DNA of 64,000 nt from Rhodovulum sulfidophilum DSM 1374 (GTDB lineage Bacteria > Pseudomonadota > Alphaproteobacteria > Rhodobacterales > Rhodobacteraceae): the NCBI RefSeq assembly GCF_001633165.1, contig NZ_CP015418.1:1984001-2048000 (forward strand). Reading direction: 5' to 3'. A model generated the notes under the pieces. That model was given only the letters and a program-made list of their open reading frames with translations, searched no databases and was not told the DNA's origin. The translations under genes were made by a program, and so were the position numbers. Below, piece by piece: positions 19,201-27,107 of the stretch; position 1 is the first letter of the stretch, and every line of letters starts with the position of its first letter.

Positions 19201-19966
19201 CAAGGGCTATACCCAGAAGGCGATCATCGGCGGCCACAAGGTCTATCTGCGCACCGGCGAATATCAGGACGGCACGCTGGGCGAGATCTTCATCGACATG
19301 CACAAGGAAGGCGCGGGCTTCCGGGCGATGATGAACAATTTCGCCATCGCGGTGTCGGTCGGGCTGCAATATGGCGTGCCGCTCGAGGAATTCGTCGAGG
19401 CCTTCACCTTCACCCGGTTCGAGCCCGCGGGCGTCGTGCAGGGCAATGACTCGATCAAGAACGCGACCTCGATCCTCGACTACATCTTCCGCGAACTGGC
19501 GGTTTCCTATCTCGACCGGACCGATCTGGCCCATGTCAAGCCGAAGGGCGCGGCCTTCGAGGAACTCGGCCATGGCCATGAAGAGGGCAAGGCCAATGTC
19601 ACGCCGGTCTCGGAAAGCGCCGCTTCGAAATCGCTCGAGGTGCTGCGGCAGATCAGCTCGACCGGCTATCTGCGCAAGCGCCTGCCGCAGGAACTGGTGG
19701 TGCTGCAGGGCGGGATGAATGCGGTCGATTTCGCAGGCTCCGCCACGCCGGTCGCGGCCGTGCCCGGCAGCGCCTCTGCGCCCGCGCCGACCGTGTCGGC
19801 CGCCACCGCCATCGCCTCGGGCACGGTGCCGATGGATGCCCGGGTCAAGGCCAAGATGCAGGGCTACGAGGGCGATCCCTGCGGCGATTGCGGCAACTAT
19901 ACGCTGGTGCGGAACGGCACCTGCATGAAGTGCAATACCTGCGGTGCCACCAGCGGCTGCAGCTGA
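16283..19966 (+). CDS. nrdJ: Adenosylcobalamin-dependent ribonucleotide reductase (class II)
   Basis: This 1227-residue enzyme reduces ribonucleotides to deoxyribonucleotides using a B12-generated radical. The barrel shows the expected blocks [62 protein letters not shown] and [20 protein letters not shown]. The C-terminal part carries the class II extension with [20 protein letters not shown] and a cysteine-rich tail ([20 protein letters not shown], then CSGCS-like CGATSGCS) that probably regenerates the active site. ATG16283 begins the family-typical [10 protein letters not shown]; twelve upstream in-frame codons are unsupported. A small conserved-looking gene follows at 20060. Confidence 0.96.
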   Translation: MKIERKFTTEETGAYGSLEFTATTSEIRNPDGKVVFRLDEVEVPTGWSQVASDVIAQKYFRKAGVPARLAKLPEEGVPEFLWRSVPDAGALEALPEEERFGGETSARQVFDRMAGAWTYWGWKGGYFSAEEDARAYYDEMRFMLASQMAAPNSPQWFNTGLHWAYGIDGPGQGHYYVDYRSGKLTKSASAYEHPQPHACFIQSVKDDLVNEGGIMDLWVREARLFKYGSGTGTNFSSLRAEGEALSGGGKSSGLMGFLRIGDRAAGAIKSGGTTRRAAKMVICDMDHPDIESFINWKVIEEQKVASLVAGSKTHERHLNALFEAIRAWDGKQEDAYDPKANAGLKAAIRAAKKALIPEGYVKRVLDYARQGYGSIEFPAYDTDWDSEAYSTVSGQNSNNSVRVTDAFLKAVKADADWELVRRTDGKVAKTVKARELWAQVGHAAWSCADPGIQFHDTINAWHTCPADGEIRASNPCSEYMFLDDTACNLASMNLLAFWNDGAFRSEDYVHATRLWTLTLEISVMMAQFPSKEIAQLSYDFRTLGLGYANIGGLLMNMGLGYDSDEGRALCGALSAVMTGIAYATSAEIAGELGAFPGHERNAEAMLRVIRNHRNAAWGKAVGYDGLAVPPVPLDHANCPEEGLVEMAISAWDEALALGEKHGFRNAQVSVIAPTGTIGLVMDCDTTGIEPDFALVKFKKLAGGGYFKIINRSVPAALEALGYGSAQIEEIIGHAVGHGTLGNCPGINHTSLIGHGFGQAEIDKIEAALPSAFDIRFVFNPWTLGEEFCTKVLGIPAAKMADPGFELLRHLGFSRAEIEAANDHVCGTMTLEGAPHLKPEHYPVFDCANPCGKKGKRFLSVDSHIRMMAAAQSFVSGAISKTINMPNDATIEDCLSAYELSWSLGVKANALYRDGSKLSQPLAAALVEDDEEAEEILETGTPAEKAQVLAEKVVEKVVVKEIVRSHREKLPTRRKGYTQKAIIGGHKVYLRTGEYQDGTLGEIFIDMHKEGAGFRAMMNNFAIAVSVGLQYGVPLEEFVEAFTFTRFEPAGVVQGNDSIKNATSILDYIFRELAVSYLDRTDLAHVKPKGAAFEELGHGHEEGKANVTPVSESAASKSLEVLRQISSTGYLRKRLPQELVVLQGGMNAVDFAGSATPVAAVPGSASAPAPTVSAATAIASGTVPMDARVKAKMQGYEGDPCGDCGNYTLVRNGTCMKCNTCGATSGCS

Positions 19967-20059
19967 GACCCTGGCCCGGCTGGAAAAAGCCGGGCTGAAA
20001 CAGGACGCGAGTGAGGGCCTCCCGGCCGGGATCGGGACCATCTGCGAAGGGAAAGACCG

Positions 20060-20305
20060 TTGCAACTGATCATCGGAAGCCAGATCGTCGCCAATGCCAG
20101 GCTGCGCCGCATCCCCGGCGGGATCGAGGCGCAGCTGGCGGGCGATGCGCTCAAGCGGCTGATCGACGCCACCTTCATCGGCGGCTCGATCGAGGTGCTC
20201 GACGGCACGCACCGGGCGCGCGGGCTTGACGTGACCGATATCCGGATGGGAGGCGCCAGCACCACGGTGACGCTGAAAGCCACCGGGGCGCGCAGCATGC
20301 ATTGA
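20060..20305 (+). CDS. Small protein downstream of nrdJ, function unknown
   Basis: An 81-residue frame starts at TTG20060, with GAAGGGA 8-10 bases upstream. The product is soluble and beta-rich in appearance (LIIGSQIVANARLRRIPGGI) and carries no motif I recognise. Its position 93 bases after nrdJ, on the same strand and before a strong terminator, suggests cotranscription with the reductase. The frame has normal high-GC third positions, which supports a real gene. Function is not assigned. Confidence 0.6.
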   Translation: MQLIIGSQIVANARLRRIPGGIEAQLAGDALKRLIDATFIGGSIEVLDGTHRARGLDVTDIRMGGASTTVTLKATGARSMH

Positions 20306-20311
20306 GACCGG

Positions 20312-20331
20312 GGGCGGGTGCGCCCGCCCTT
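20312..20331 (+). terminator. Hairpin after the nrdJ-linked small gene
   Basis: GGGCGGG (20312-20318) pairs with CCCGCCC (20323-20329) across a TGCG loop, seven bases after the stop codon, followed by TTAT. It may act with the stronger terminator 70 bases further on. Confidence 0.5.
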
Positions 20332-20400
20332 ATCGCCGGGAAGGCCCAGGCAAAACCAGACGTGTCGAGCGGTAAGGACAGAGCCTGACCGGCGCGCCTC

Positions 20401-20437
20401 GGCCCCCTCCCTCGCGGAAGGGGGCCTTTTCTTTGCC
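20401..20437 (+). terminator. Strong rho-independent terminator
   Basis: GGCCCCCTCC...GGAAGGGGGCC forms a long stem (GGCCCCCT with AGGGGGCC around 20401-20427) followed by TTTTCTTT. It ends the nrdJ transcript and shields the convergent DUF1624 gene. Confidence 0.85.
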
Positions 20438-20484
20438 GTGGCCGTCGGGGGCGGGCGGCGGTCCTGTCGGGGGCAGGGCCCGGT

Positions 20485-21216
20485 TCAGACCGGCGCGAAC
20501 CGGGTCGCGGCCCAGACCAGGGCGATCAGCACCGGCTGATGCAAAAGATAGATGGCAAGGCTGTGCCGTCCGGGCCAGGCAAGCAGGCCGCTCAGGCGCC
20601 CGGGCGGGCCGGACAGCCGGTGCCAGAGCCCGGCGCGGCTTGCAAACCCGGCCAGCGCCATCCCGGCGAGGAAGGCCGCGGCCCAGGGAAAGAGCGGCTC
20701 GAAATCGACGCTCGGGCGCGGGGTCGCTGTCAGCCCGGTCCAGTCGAGCCAGCCGAGGTCGGGCAGGGGGGCGGGGCGGGGCATCAGCAGCATGCCGAGC
20801 GTGAGCATGGCGGGCACGAGCGGCGGCAGCCTGACCAGCAAAAGCCCCAGCAGGCTTGCGGCGGCAATGGCATGCAGGATGCCGAAATAGACGAAAGAGG
20901 CCGGAAAGACCGCCCAGGTCCCGAGGCTCACCAGAGCGGCCGCGGCAGCGATGCGCAGCAGCCGACGCAGGAAGGCGCGCGGGCGCAGCCCCTGGCCATG
21001 GGCCAGATGCAGGCTGGCCCCGGCCAGCGCCAGAAAGGCCGCGGCCACGCCGACCGACAGCAGCCGGAAACCGCCGGTGACGACCGTGCCCGGCGGCAGA
21101 TGGCCGAACATCTCGAGATCATAGCTGAAATGGAACACGGCCATGCCGAGGAGCGCCGTGCTCCGGGCAAGGTCGAGGGCGACTATTCGGCCCGGGCTGC
21201 GGCGGGTCTCGCTCAA
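20485..21216 (-). CDS. DUF1624 / acyltransferase-like membrane protein
   Basis: This 243-residue membrane protein carries the DUF1624 (heparan-alpha-glucosaminide N-acetyltransferase-like) pattern. It starts SETRRSPGRIVALDLARSTA, where Asp in LDLAR is characteristic, and continues with HFSYDLEMF, seven or so hydrophobic helices and a final RHSLAIYLLHQPVLI. A TTG start at 21216 overlaps the TGA stop of soxT (TTGA), implying translational coupling. The frame is open further upstream but only as antiphase sequence inside soxT. Its contribution to sulfur metabolism is unknown; the neighbourhood suggests coexpression with soxT. Confidence 0.72.
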   Translation of the reverse strand: MSETRRSPGRIVALDLARSTALLGMAVFHFSYDLEMFGHLPPGTVVTGGFRLLSVGVAAAFLALAGASLHLAHGQGLRPRAFLRRLLRIAAAAALVSLGTWAVFPASFVYFGILHAIAAASLLGLLLVRLPPLVPAMLTLGMLLMPRPAPLPDLGWLDWTGLTATPRPSVDFEPLFPWAAAFLAGMALAGFASRAGLWHRLSGPPGRLSGLLAWPGRHSLAIYLLHQPVLIALVWAATRFAPV

Positions 21217-22259
21217 TCGGGCTGGAAACCCGCGATCAGGCGGCGCAGCCCGAAGACCGCCCCCGCGGCGATGGCGGCCAGCGTCACCGGCGCCGACCAG
21301 GCCAGCGTGGCGAAGGCGGTCAGCCCCTGACCGATGGTGCAGCCAAGCGCCACGACGCCGCCGATCCCCATCAGCGCGGCGCCCGCGACCTGCCGACCCA
21401 GCTCGCGCGGGTCCTCGCAGGCCTCCCAGCGGAACGACCGCCGCCGCCACGATCCGAGCCAGGCGCCCGCCAGCACCCCCAGTACCGAGCCCACCGAGAA
21501 CGAGAGCCCGCCCGCCGAGGAGGTCATCATCCACATCAGCGTCCGGCCGAGCGGGGCGGTGAAGGTGTGGCCCTCGACATCGACCGCGCCCAGCGTGGCC
21601 TCATGCAGCGCCGATGTCCCCCAGAGCGCGGCGCTTACCGCCAGCCCGGCCGCGACCGCCCAGCCGATCCGGTGTGGCTCGGCCCGGAGCGGCCGGTGCC
21701 AGAGGCCCCAGCCTGCCGCCAGTGCCGCCAGCCCCAGCGCGAGCGCCAGCGGCGGCAGCCCGGTCAGGGCCGCCCCGGTCAGCGCAAGGCTTTGCGGCCC
21801 GTCCGAGGGCTGTTGCGGGAAGGCCAGATCGCGCAGCGGCGCCAGCGGCCCCGACAGGGTGACGAAACCGAAGATCGAGATCACCACGACGATGACCAGC
21901 GAGCGCAGATCGCCGCCGCCGAAGCGCGCCAGCGCGCCGAAGCCGCAATTGCCGGCAAGCGCCATGCCATAGCCGAAGGCCAGCCCGCCCAGAACGCTGG
22001 CGGCCGGGTTCCAGCGGATCTGGTGGTAGATCGTGGCGCCGGTGTCGATCTGTCCGGCCGCCGCCAGCAGCGCGGTCGCGGCGATGGCGACCCCGAGGCT
22101 CACCCCCCACATCCTGATCCGCCGCTGATCGGCGCCCCAGATCGCGGTCTCGAGCGCGCCGAGCGTGCAGAAATCGCCCAGCCGGGCGGCCAGCCCCAGC
22201 ACGCAGCCGGTCGCAAGGCCGATCAGCGCGGCAATGGCGCCTGGCGGTATCGTCTCCAT
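21213..22259 (-). CDS. soxT: SoxT-like YeeE/YedE sulfur transporter
   Basis: This 348-residue protein has about ten membrane helices and the YeeE/YedE (DUF395) signatures, seen as GLAARLGDFCTLGALE, LAGNCGFGALARFGGGDLRS and GCTIGQGLTAF, which contain the conserved cysteines thought to relay sulfur species. YeeE family proteins import thiosulfate. A homologue called SoxT lies beside soxR in other sulfur oxidisers, and this copy is likewise next to soxR and soxS. It is therefore likely to import a sulfur compound, perhaps as the signal for SoxR. The symbol is based on family and position. Confidence 0.78.
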   Translation of the reverse strand: METIPPGAIAALIGLATGCVLGLAARLGDFCTLGALETAIWGADQRRIRMWGVSLGVAIAATALLAAAGQIDTGATIYHQIRWNPAASVLGGLAFGYGMALAGNCGFGALARFGGGDLRSLVIVVVISIFGFVTLSGPLAPLRDLAFPQQPSDGPQSLALTGAALTGLPPLALALGLAALAAGWGLWHRPLRAEPHRIGWAVAAGLAVSAALWGTSALHEATLGAVDVEGHTFTAPLGRTLMWMMTSSAGGLSFSVGSVLGVLAGAWLGSWRRRSFRWEACEDPRELGRQVAGAALMGIGGVVALGCTIGQGLTAFATLAWSAPVTLAAIAAGAVFGLRRLIAGFQPD

Positions 22260-22323
22260 CCGTCTCCCCCTCCGGCGGCGCCCGTCGCGCGCGCCGCCCT
22301 CTTTCCGTCGCCTCCTTCAGTCG

Positions 22324-22713
22324 TCAGTCACCCGGGCGCGCGGCCGAGGCTTGCGCCGGCGCCCTGGCATTGCAGAACATGTCATGCATCAGCTCGAGCA
22401 GGCGGCGGGCCTTCTCGTCGGCCAGCGAATAATAGATCGCCTTGCCCTCGCGGCGGTACGAGACCAGCCCCTCGAGCCGCAGCCGGGCAAGCTGCTGGCT
22501 GACCGCGGCCTGACGCGAGGACAGGAGCGTCTCGAGTTCGGTCACCGATTTCTCGCCGGTCGAGAGATGGCACAGGATCATCAGCCGTCCCTCATGCGAC
22601 AGCGCCTTGAGAAAGCTCGAGGCGCTCTCGGCATGCCGGAGCATGTTCTCGGCCTGTATTACATCCATCGACGGGGGACCGTCGGTCTGGGTCTGGGCAA
22701 TGTCTCTGGCCAT
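22324..22713 (-). CDS. soxR: SoxR, ArsR-family repressor of the sox genes
   Basis: This 129-residue winged-helix protein is of the ArsR/SmtB family. The recognition region is SSRQAAVSQQLARLRLEGLV and the wing is YRREGKAIYYSLADEKARRL. A cysteine at LMILCHLSTGE and another in HDMFCNA are candidates for the thiol pair that senses sulfur compounds. The start at 22713 gives the usual length; Met at 22668 is an alternative. It follows soxS on the minus strand and should control both the soxS-R-T side and the divergent soxV operon. Confidence 0.85.
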   Translation of the reverse strand: MARDIAQTQTDGPPSMDVIQAENMLRHAESASSFLKALSHEGRLMILCHLSTGEKSVTELETLLSSRQAAVSQQLARLRLEGLVSYRREGKAIYYSLADEKARRLLELMHDMFCNARAPAQASAARPGD

Positions 22714-22798
22714 GCGTTCCGGGGGCGTCAGGAACGCCCCGTCTTCTCCTCGGTTGCGGCGCTGCCTGTCGCGCGTCGCGCCCTGGCCTGCCGGATGC

Positions 22799-23206
22799 TC
22801 ATCCCCCCTCATCCTCGTCCGTCTGTGCCCATTCGGGCTGTTGTTGCAACATGGCGCCGATCAGGCCCCAGAAGAAATCCTCGCCCGGGTACCCCTCGAG
22901 GCGGCCGATCTCAAGCCCGTCGCGCAGCAGCACGAAGGTCGGAGTGAACCGGGGTCTGGAGGCAAATCGCACGTCCCCCGGCAGATTGGCGTCCAGATCG
23001 ATCCTGCGCAAGGGGGCGGTGCGGCCTTCGCGGGTCTTTGGCCAGATCGGCGCGATCTCGCGGTCCCACAGGACGCAATAGGCACAGCCGACGCGCTCGA
23101 CCATGCCGAGTTCAAGATCGGCGCGGGCGGGCTGCCCCGCCATGAGCGCCAGCCCGGCCGCGCAGATCCATGCCCGAATGCCGGGGGTCATCAGACCAGG
23201 GGTCAT
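22799..23206 (-). CDS. soxS: SoxS, periplasmic thioredoxin-like protein
   Basis: This 135-residue protein has a signal peptide (about residues 8-28) and a thioredoxin-fold domain with a CxYC active site (Cys41-Ala-Tyr-Cys44) and a cis-proline region RFTPTFVLLRDGLEIGRLEG. In Paracoccus, SoxS maintains and activates the thiosulfate-oxidising system, probably by keeping the SoxY cysteine reduced. It is divergent from soxV across a 68-base AT-rich control region. Its end lies 85 bases before the soxR start. Confidence 0.88.
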   Translation of the reverse strand: MTPGLMTPGIRAWICAAGLALMAGQPARADLELGMVERVGCAYCVLWDREIAPIWPKTREGRTAPLRRIDLDANLPGDVRFASRPRFTPTFVLLRDGLEIGRLEGYPGEDFFWGLIGAMLQQQPEWAQTDEDEGG

Positions 23207-23223
23207 TTTTTGGCTATCCCATC

Positions 23224-23245
23224 ACATATACAAATTGTAATATGT
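23224..23245. promoter_or_regulatory. AT-rich dyad between soxS and soxV (probable SoxR operator)
   Basis: ACATAT (23224-23229) and ATATGT (23240-23245) form an inverted repeat around an inner TACAA-A-TTGTA palindrome. The stretch is strikingly AT-rich against its GC-rich surroundings and sits between the divergent soxS and soxV starts. SoxR is known to bind this intergenic region in other sulfur oxidisers, so an operator role is inferred. Confidence 0.6.
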
Positions 23246-23274
23246 TTTTGCATTATCGGCAAGGGAGGGCTGGG

Positions 23275-24012
23275 ATGCTTGAGATTTCCTATGGAGGGGC
23301 AGCGCTGGCGGGGCTTCTGTCCTTCCTGTCGCCCTGCATCCTGCCGATCGTTCCGTTCTATCTGTGTTACATGGCGGGGATCTCGATGACCGAGCTGCGC
23401 GGCTCGGACCGGATCCCGCCCGGCGCGGTGCGCCGCCTCGTGGTCTCGGCCATCGCCTTCGCGCTGGGGGTGACCTCGATCTTCGTGCTGCTGGGCATGG
23501 GGGCGACGGCGCTGGGGCAGGGCTTCCGTGAATGGAAGGACGAGCTCAGCTATGTCGCGGCGCTGATGCTGTTCCTGTTCGGGCTGCATTTCCTGGGTAT
23601 CCTCCGCATCCCGCTGCTGTATCGCGAGGCGCGGATCGAGACCCGGGCCGAGCCCAGCACGCTTGTCGGCGCCTACCTGATGGGGCTCGCCTTCGGCTTT
23701 GGCTGGACCCCTTGCGTGGGCCCGGCGCTGGCGGCGATCCTGATGGTGGCCAGCGGCATGGGCGACATCGGCCGGGGCGGGCTCCTGCTTCTGGTCTACG
23801 GGCTGGCGATGACGCTGCCCTTCGTGCTGGCCGCGGCCTTCGCCCGGCCGTTCCTGGCCTGGATGCAGCGCAACCGCCGCCATCTGGGCCATGTCGAAAA
23901 GGCGATGGGGGCGATGCTGGTCGTCTTCGCGATCCTGATCGCCACCAATTCGGTCGGCTATCTCGCGCAGGTGCTGATCGACAACGTGCCTTGGTTCACC
24001 ACGCTCGGCTGA
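23275..24012 (+). CDS. soxV: SoxV, CcdA-family thiol transporter
   Basis: This 245-residue membrane protein with about six helices belongs to the CcdA/DsbD family and carries reducing power from the cytoplasm to periplasmic SoxW. The redox cysteines are Cys21 in FLSPCILPI and Cys147 in GWTPCVGPAL, each flanked by prolines as usual. ATG23275 is preceded by AAGGGAGGG; the frame is open upstream through the AT-rich operator but without similarity. It opens the sox structural operon. Confidence 0.92.
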   Translation: MLEISYGGAALAGLLSFLSPCILPIVPFYLCYMAGISMTELRGSDRIPPGAVRRLVVSAIAFALGVTSIFVLLGMGATALGQGFREWKDELSYVAALMLFLFGLHFLGILRIPLLYREARIETRAEPSTLVGAYLMGLAFGFGWTPCVGPALAAILMVASGMGDIGRGGLLLLVYGLAMTLPFVLAAAFARPFLAWMQRNRRHLGHVEKAMGAMLVVFAILIATNSVGYLAQVLIDNVPWFTTLG

Positions 24013-24047
24013 CCGTTCCGGCCGACCGTTCCGCAGGGAGGAATAGC

Positions 24048-24611
24048 ATGAAACTGACGACGCTTCTGGCCGCGGGCTTCGCCGCCCTGGCGGTTCCGGC
24101 GCTGGCCTCGCCGATGGGCGATGACGGGTTGCACAAGCCCGACTGGCTGCGCCAGACCTTCCGCGACATGCGCGAGGATCTGGCCGAGGCCGAGGCCGAG
24201 AACCGGCGGATGCTGGTGATCTGGGAACAGCGCGGCTGCATCTACTGCACCCGCATGCACGAGGAGGTGTTTCCCGATCCCGAAATCGAGGCGCTGATCC
24301 GCGAGCGGTATTTCGTCGTGCAGATGAACCTCTTCGGCGATGTCGAGGTGACCGATTTCGACGGCACGGTCCTGCCCGAGAAGGAGATGGCCGGCCGCTG
24401 GGGGGTGATGTTCACGCCGACGCTGATGTTCATGCCCGAGACCCCGCCCGAGGGCGGGACCGCGGCCGAGGCGGCGGTGGCCTCGATGCCCGGCGCCTTC
24501 GGCAAGGGCACGACGCGGGCGCTGCTGCAATGGGTGCTCGACCGTGGCTATGAGGGCGACGAGCATTTCCAGAAATACGTCGCCCGCACCATGGCCGATC
24601 CGGGCAACTGA
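24048..24611 (+). CDS. soxW: SoxW, periplasmic thioredoxin
   Basis: This 187-residue thioredoxin-fold protein has a signal peptide (about residues 1-20) and the active site Cys64-Ile-Tyr-Cys67 in WEQRGCIYCTRMHEEV. The cis-proline region is MFTPTLMFM. SoxW receives electrons from SoxV and is thought to reduce components such as SoxY. GGGAGGAA precedes ATG24048. It lies 35 bases after soxV and is separated from soxX by a palindromic AT-rich region. Confidence 0.9.
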   Translation: MKLTTLLAAGFAALAVPALASPMGDDGLHKPDWLRQTFRDMREDLAEAEAENRRMLVIWEQRGCIYCTRMHEEVFPDPEIEALIRERYFVVQMNLFGDVEVTDFDGTVLPEKEMAGRWGVMFTPTLMFMPETPPEGGTAAEAAVASMPGAFGKGTTRALLQWVLDRGYEGDEHFQKYVARTMADPGN

Positions 24612-24622
24612 GGCGGGCGGCA

Positions 24623-24660
24623 GTCGCATGCAAATAATTATATTTGTTGTTGCGTGCGAC
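24623..24660. promoter_or_regulatory. Nested dyad upstream of soxX (probable SoxR operator)
   Basis: An outer inverted repeat, GTCGCATGCAA (24623-24633) with TTGCGTGCGAC (24650-24660), has one mismatch. It encloses a second dyad, CAAATA (24631-24636) with TATTTG (24641-24646). The AT-rich core lies 54 bases before the soxX start, where SoxR binds in related bacteria. Confidence 0.55.
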
Positions 24661-24713
24661 GGAATGCCTCCGCTACAGTCGAGAGGAGGAGAGACAGGGA
24701 GGAGACTGCAGGG

Positions 24714-25196
24714 ATGCGAGGTATGGGGCTGACGACCGCCTGTATTGCCCTATGGGCAAGCGCGGGGCCGGGGCCGGCCGCCGAGGTCGCGCCGGGCGAT
24801 GTCGCGATCGACGGTCAGGGTCATGTGGCCAGGCCGCTGACCGACGCGCCGGGCGATCCGGTGGAGGGGCGCCGGCTGATGACCGACCGCTCGGTTGGCA
24901 ATTGCATCGCCTGTCACGAGGTCACCGAGATGGCCGACGCGCAGTTTCCGGGCACTGTCGGCCCGTCGCTCGACGGGGTCGCCGCGCGCTATCCCGAGGC
25001 GATGATCCGGGGTATCCTCGTCAATTCCAAGAACGTGTTCCCCGAGACGGTGATGCCCGCCTATTACCGGGTCGAGGGCTTCAACCGCCCGGGCATCGCG
25101 TTCACCTCCAAGCCCATCGAAGGGGAGATCCGGCCGCTGATGACGGCCGGGCAGATCGAGGATGTCGTCGCTTATCTGATGACGCTGACGCAATGA
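24714..25196 (+). CDS. soxX: SoxX, monohaem cytochrome c of SoxAX
   Basis: This 160-residue secreted cytochrome is the small subunit of SoxAX, which couples thiosulfate to SoxY. A signal peptide covers about residues 1-23. One haem site is Cys64-Ile-Ala-Cys-His68 and the likely axial Met is Met115 in TVMPAYYRV. GGGAGGAG precedes ATG24714. An AT-rich dyad lies upstream, so soxX probably starts its own transcript in addition to soxV read-through. Confidence 0.94.
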   Translation: MRGMGLTTACIALWASAGPGPAAEVAPGDVAIDGQGHVARPLTDAPGDPVEGRRLMTDRSVGNCIACHEVTEMADAQFPGTVGPSLDGVAARYPEAMIRGILVNSKNVFPETVMPAYYRVEGFNRPGIAFTSKPIEGEIRPLMTAGQIEDVVAYLMTLTQ

Positions 25197-25237
25197 TCGA
25201 CCCGGTCTCCGGGCGCGTCCGAGCAAGGAGAGAGAGG

Positions 25238-25657
25238 ATGGAGTTCACCAGACGAGGAGCGATGGCGCTGAGCGCCGGGCTGGCCGCGGCGCTGATGCTG
25301 CCGGCAAGCGCGGTGCGCGCGGCCGTCGAGGACAAGATCGCCGAATTCACCGGCGGCGCTGATGCGGGGGCCGATGGCATCACCCTGACCACGCCCGAGA
25401 TCGCCGAGAACGGCAATACCGTGCCGATCGAGGTCGAGGCCCCCGGCGCGGTCGAGATCATGGTCGTGGCCTCGGCCAACCCGACCCCCGATGTGGCGCG
25501 GGTCAGCTTCGGCCCGCTCGCGGGCGCGCAGCGCCTGTCGACCCGGATCCGGCTTGGCGGCACCCAGGATGTGATCGCCGTCGCGAAGATGGGCGATGGC
25601 AGCTTCCGGCGCGCGGCCAATACCGTGAAAGTCACCATCGGCGGCTGCGGCGGCTGA
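25238..25657 (+). CDS. soxY: SoxY, substrate-carrier subunit of SoxYZ
   Basis: This 139-residue protein holds sulfur intermediates on the cysteine of its C-terminal swinging arm, seen as GGCGG with Cys137 at the very end. The N-terminus is a Tat-type leader (TRRGAMALSAGLAAALM) with cleavage near residue 29, consistent with export as a folded SoxYZ complex. AGGAGAGAGAGG lies before ATG25238; an earlier ATG at 25193 overlaps the soxX stop but would put extra residues before the twin-arginine signal. Confidence 0.94.
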   Translation: MEFTRRGAMALSAGLAAALMLPASAVRAAVEDKIAEFTGGADAGADGITLTTPEIAENGNTVPIEVEAPGAVEIMVVASANPTPDVARVSFGPLAGAQRLSTRIRLGGTQDVIAVAKMGDGSFRRAANTVKVTIGGCGG

Positions 25658-25727
25658 GCTCGAGGCCAAGGCTGAGGTCGGGGCCGAGGTCAAGACCGAG
25701 GCCGAGGCGAAAGGAGGAGAACGAGAC
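25658..25727 (+). repeat. Degenerate GAGG-rich spacer between soxY and soxZ
   Basis: The 70-base spacer is built from imperfect repeats of GAGGCC/GAGGTC with AAG and ends in the soxZ ribosome-binding site AAAGGAGGA. Read in the soxZ frame it stays open back into soxY and would encode a Glu/Ala/Lys/Val-rich stretch, but no start codon was found in that frame. Confidence 0.6.
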
Positions 25728-26057
25728 ATGGCAGAAGGCGTCAAGGCCCGCGTCAAGGCCCCCAGGACGGTGGCGGCGGGCGAAACCGTGGTGATCAAGA
25801 CCCTGATCAGCCACCAGATGGAATCGGGTCAGCGCAAGGACAGCGACGGGTCTCTCATCCCGCGCTCGATCATCAACCGCTTCGCGGTGGCCTATAACGG
25901 CCAGAACGTGATCGACGTGGCGCTGGCTCCGGCGATCTCGACCAATCCCTATTTCGAGTTCGAGGCGGTGATCCCCGAGGCGGGCGACATGGTCTTCACA
26001 TGGTATGATGACGACGGCTCGGTCTACGAGGAAGTGAAGTCGATTGCCATCGGCTGA
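25728..26057 (+). CDS. soxZ: SoxZ, partner subunit of SoxYZ
   Basis: This 109-residue immunoglobulin-like protein forms the SoxYZ heterodimer. It has no signal peptide and should be exported together with SoxY. Landmarks are KTLISHQMESGQRKD, IINRFAVAYNGQNVIDV and the C-terminal FTWYDDDGSVYEEVKSIAI. A strong AAAGGAGGA site precedes ATG25728. Sequence and length are typical. Confidence 0.95.
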   Translation: MAEGVKARVKAPRTVAAGETVVIKTLISHQMESGQRKDSDGSLIPRSIINRFAVAYNGQNVIDVALAPAISTNPYFEFEAVIPEAGDMVFTWYDDDGSVYEEVKSIAIG

Positions 26058-26125
26058 GGTTCGGCCGTGACCGGACGTTGAGGCGCTCCGTCGCTGCGGT
26101 GGCGGGGCTCCGAGGGAGGGGAAGA

Positions 26126-26989
26126 ATGAAGACCATGACAGGACGACTGGTGGCTGCGGCGCTGGTCTGTGGCGGCGCGTTTTCCGGCGCCGCGGTCTCT
26201 GCCGGGCCGGACGACCCGCTGGTGATCAACGGCGAGATCGAGATCGTCACCCGCGCGCCGACGCCTGCCCATCTGGCGGACCGGTTCGACGAGATCCGGT
26301 CCGGCTGGACCTTTCGCACCGACGATACCCAGGCGCTCGAGATGGACGATTTCGAGAATTCGGGCATGGTCTTCGTCGAAGAGGCGCGCGCGGTCTGGGA
26401 CAGGCCCGAGGGGACCGAGGGCAAGGCCTGCGCCGATTGTCACGGCGCGGTCGATGACGGCATGTATGGCCTCCGCGCGGTCTATCCGAAATATGTCGAA
26501 AGCGCGGGCAAGGTCCGGACCGTGGAACAGATGATCAATGCCTGCCGGACGTCGCGGATGGGCGCCCCGGAATGGGACTATATCGGGCCCGACATGACGG
26601 CCATGGTCGCGCTGATCGCATCGGTTTCGCGCGGGATGCCGGTCAGCGTGGCCATCGACGGCCCGGCGCAGTCGACCTGGGAGAAGGGCCGCGAGATCTA
26701 CTATACCCGCTATGGCCAGCTCGACCTGTCCTGCGCCAGCTGCCACGAGCAGTATTTCGACCATTACATCCGCGCCGACCATCTGAGCCAGGGCCAGATC
26801 AACGGCTTTCCCAGCTACCGGCTGAAGAATGCCAGGCTCAATGCCGTGCATGACCGCTTCAGGGGCTGCATCCGCGATACCCGCGGCGTGCCCTTCGCGG
26901 TGGGCTCGCCCGAATTCGTGGCGCTCGAGCTTTACGTCGCCTCGCGCGGCAATGGCCTGTCGGTCGAGGGGCCGTCGGTCCGCAACTGA
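26126..26989 (+). CDS. soxA: SoxA, dihaem cytochrome c of SoxAX
   Basis: This 287-residue secreted cytochrome is the catalytic subunit of SoxAX, which oxidatively attaches thiosulfate to SoxY. The signal peptide covers about residues 1-26. Two haem sites are visible, Cys102-Ala-Asp-Cys-His106 and Cys203-Ala-Ser-Cys-His207. Cys140 and Cys248 are the expected axial cysteines; Cys248 becomes residue 222 after leader removal, the persulfide ligand as I recall it from Rhodovulum sulfidophilum. GGGAGGGGAAGA precedes ATG26126. Confidence 0.95.
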   Translation: MKTMTGRLVAAALVCGGAFSGAAVSAGPDDPLVINGEIEIVTRAPTPAHLADRFDEIRSGWTFRTDDTQALEMDDFENSGMVFVEEARAVWDRPEGTEGKACADCHGAVDDGMYGLRAVYPKYVESAGKVRTVEQMINACRTSRMGAPEWDYIGPDMTAMVALIASVSRGMPVSVAIDGPAQSTWEKGREIYYTRYGQLDLSCASCHEQYFDHYIRADHLSQGQINGFPSYRLKNARLNAVHDRFRGCIRDTRGVPFAVGSPEFVALELYVASRGNGLSVEGPSVRN

Positions 26990-27027
26990 ACGGGGGCCCG
27001 CGCCGCCTGTCCGGCGCGGGCCCTTTG

Positions 27028-27058
27028 CGATCAGATATATTCATTTTGGCGCATATGA
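27028..27058. promoter_or_regulatory. AT-rich patch upstream of soxB
   Basis: The gap between soxA and soxB contains GATATATTCATTTT and then GCATATGA, an isolated AT-rich island about 50-80 bases before the soxB start. It shares GCATATGA with the patch at the soxE start. It may be a further promoter or SoxR site; no clean inverted repeat is present. Confidence 0.35.
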
Positions 27059-27107
27059 CGGGTGCGCCCACGATCCGGACCACGCTCCGGAAGAGGAGGC
27101 CGAGACG

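Noticed and set aside
16226..20302. A 1358-codon open frame on the minus strand opposite nrdJ
   Set aside because: It is the antisense shadow of a high-GC gene: Arg/Gly/His/Ala-rich, no domain pattern, and nrdJ is unmistakable on the other strand.
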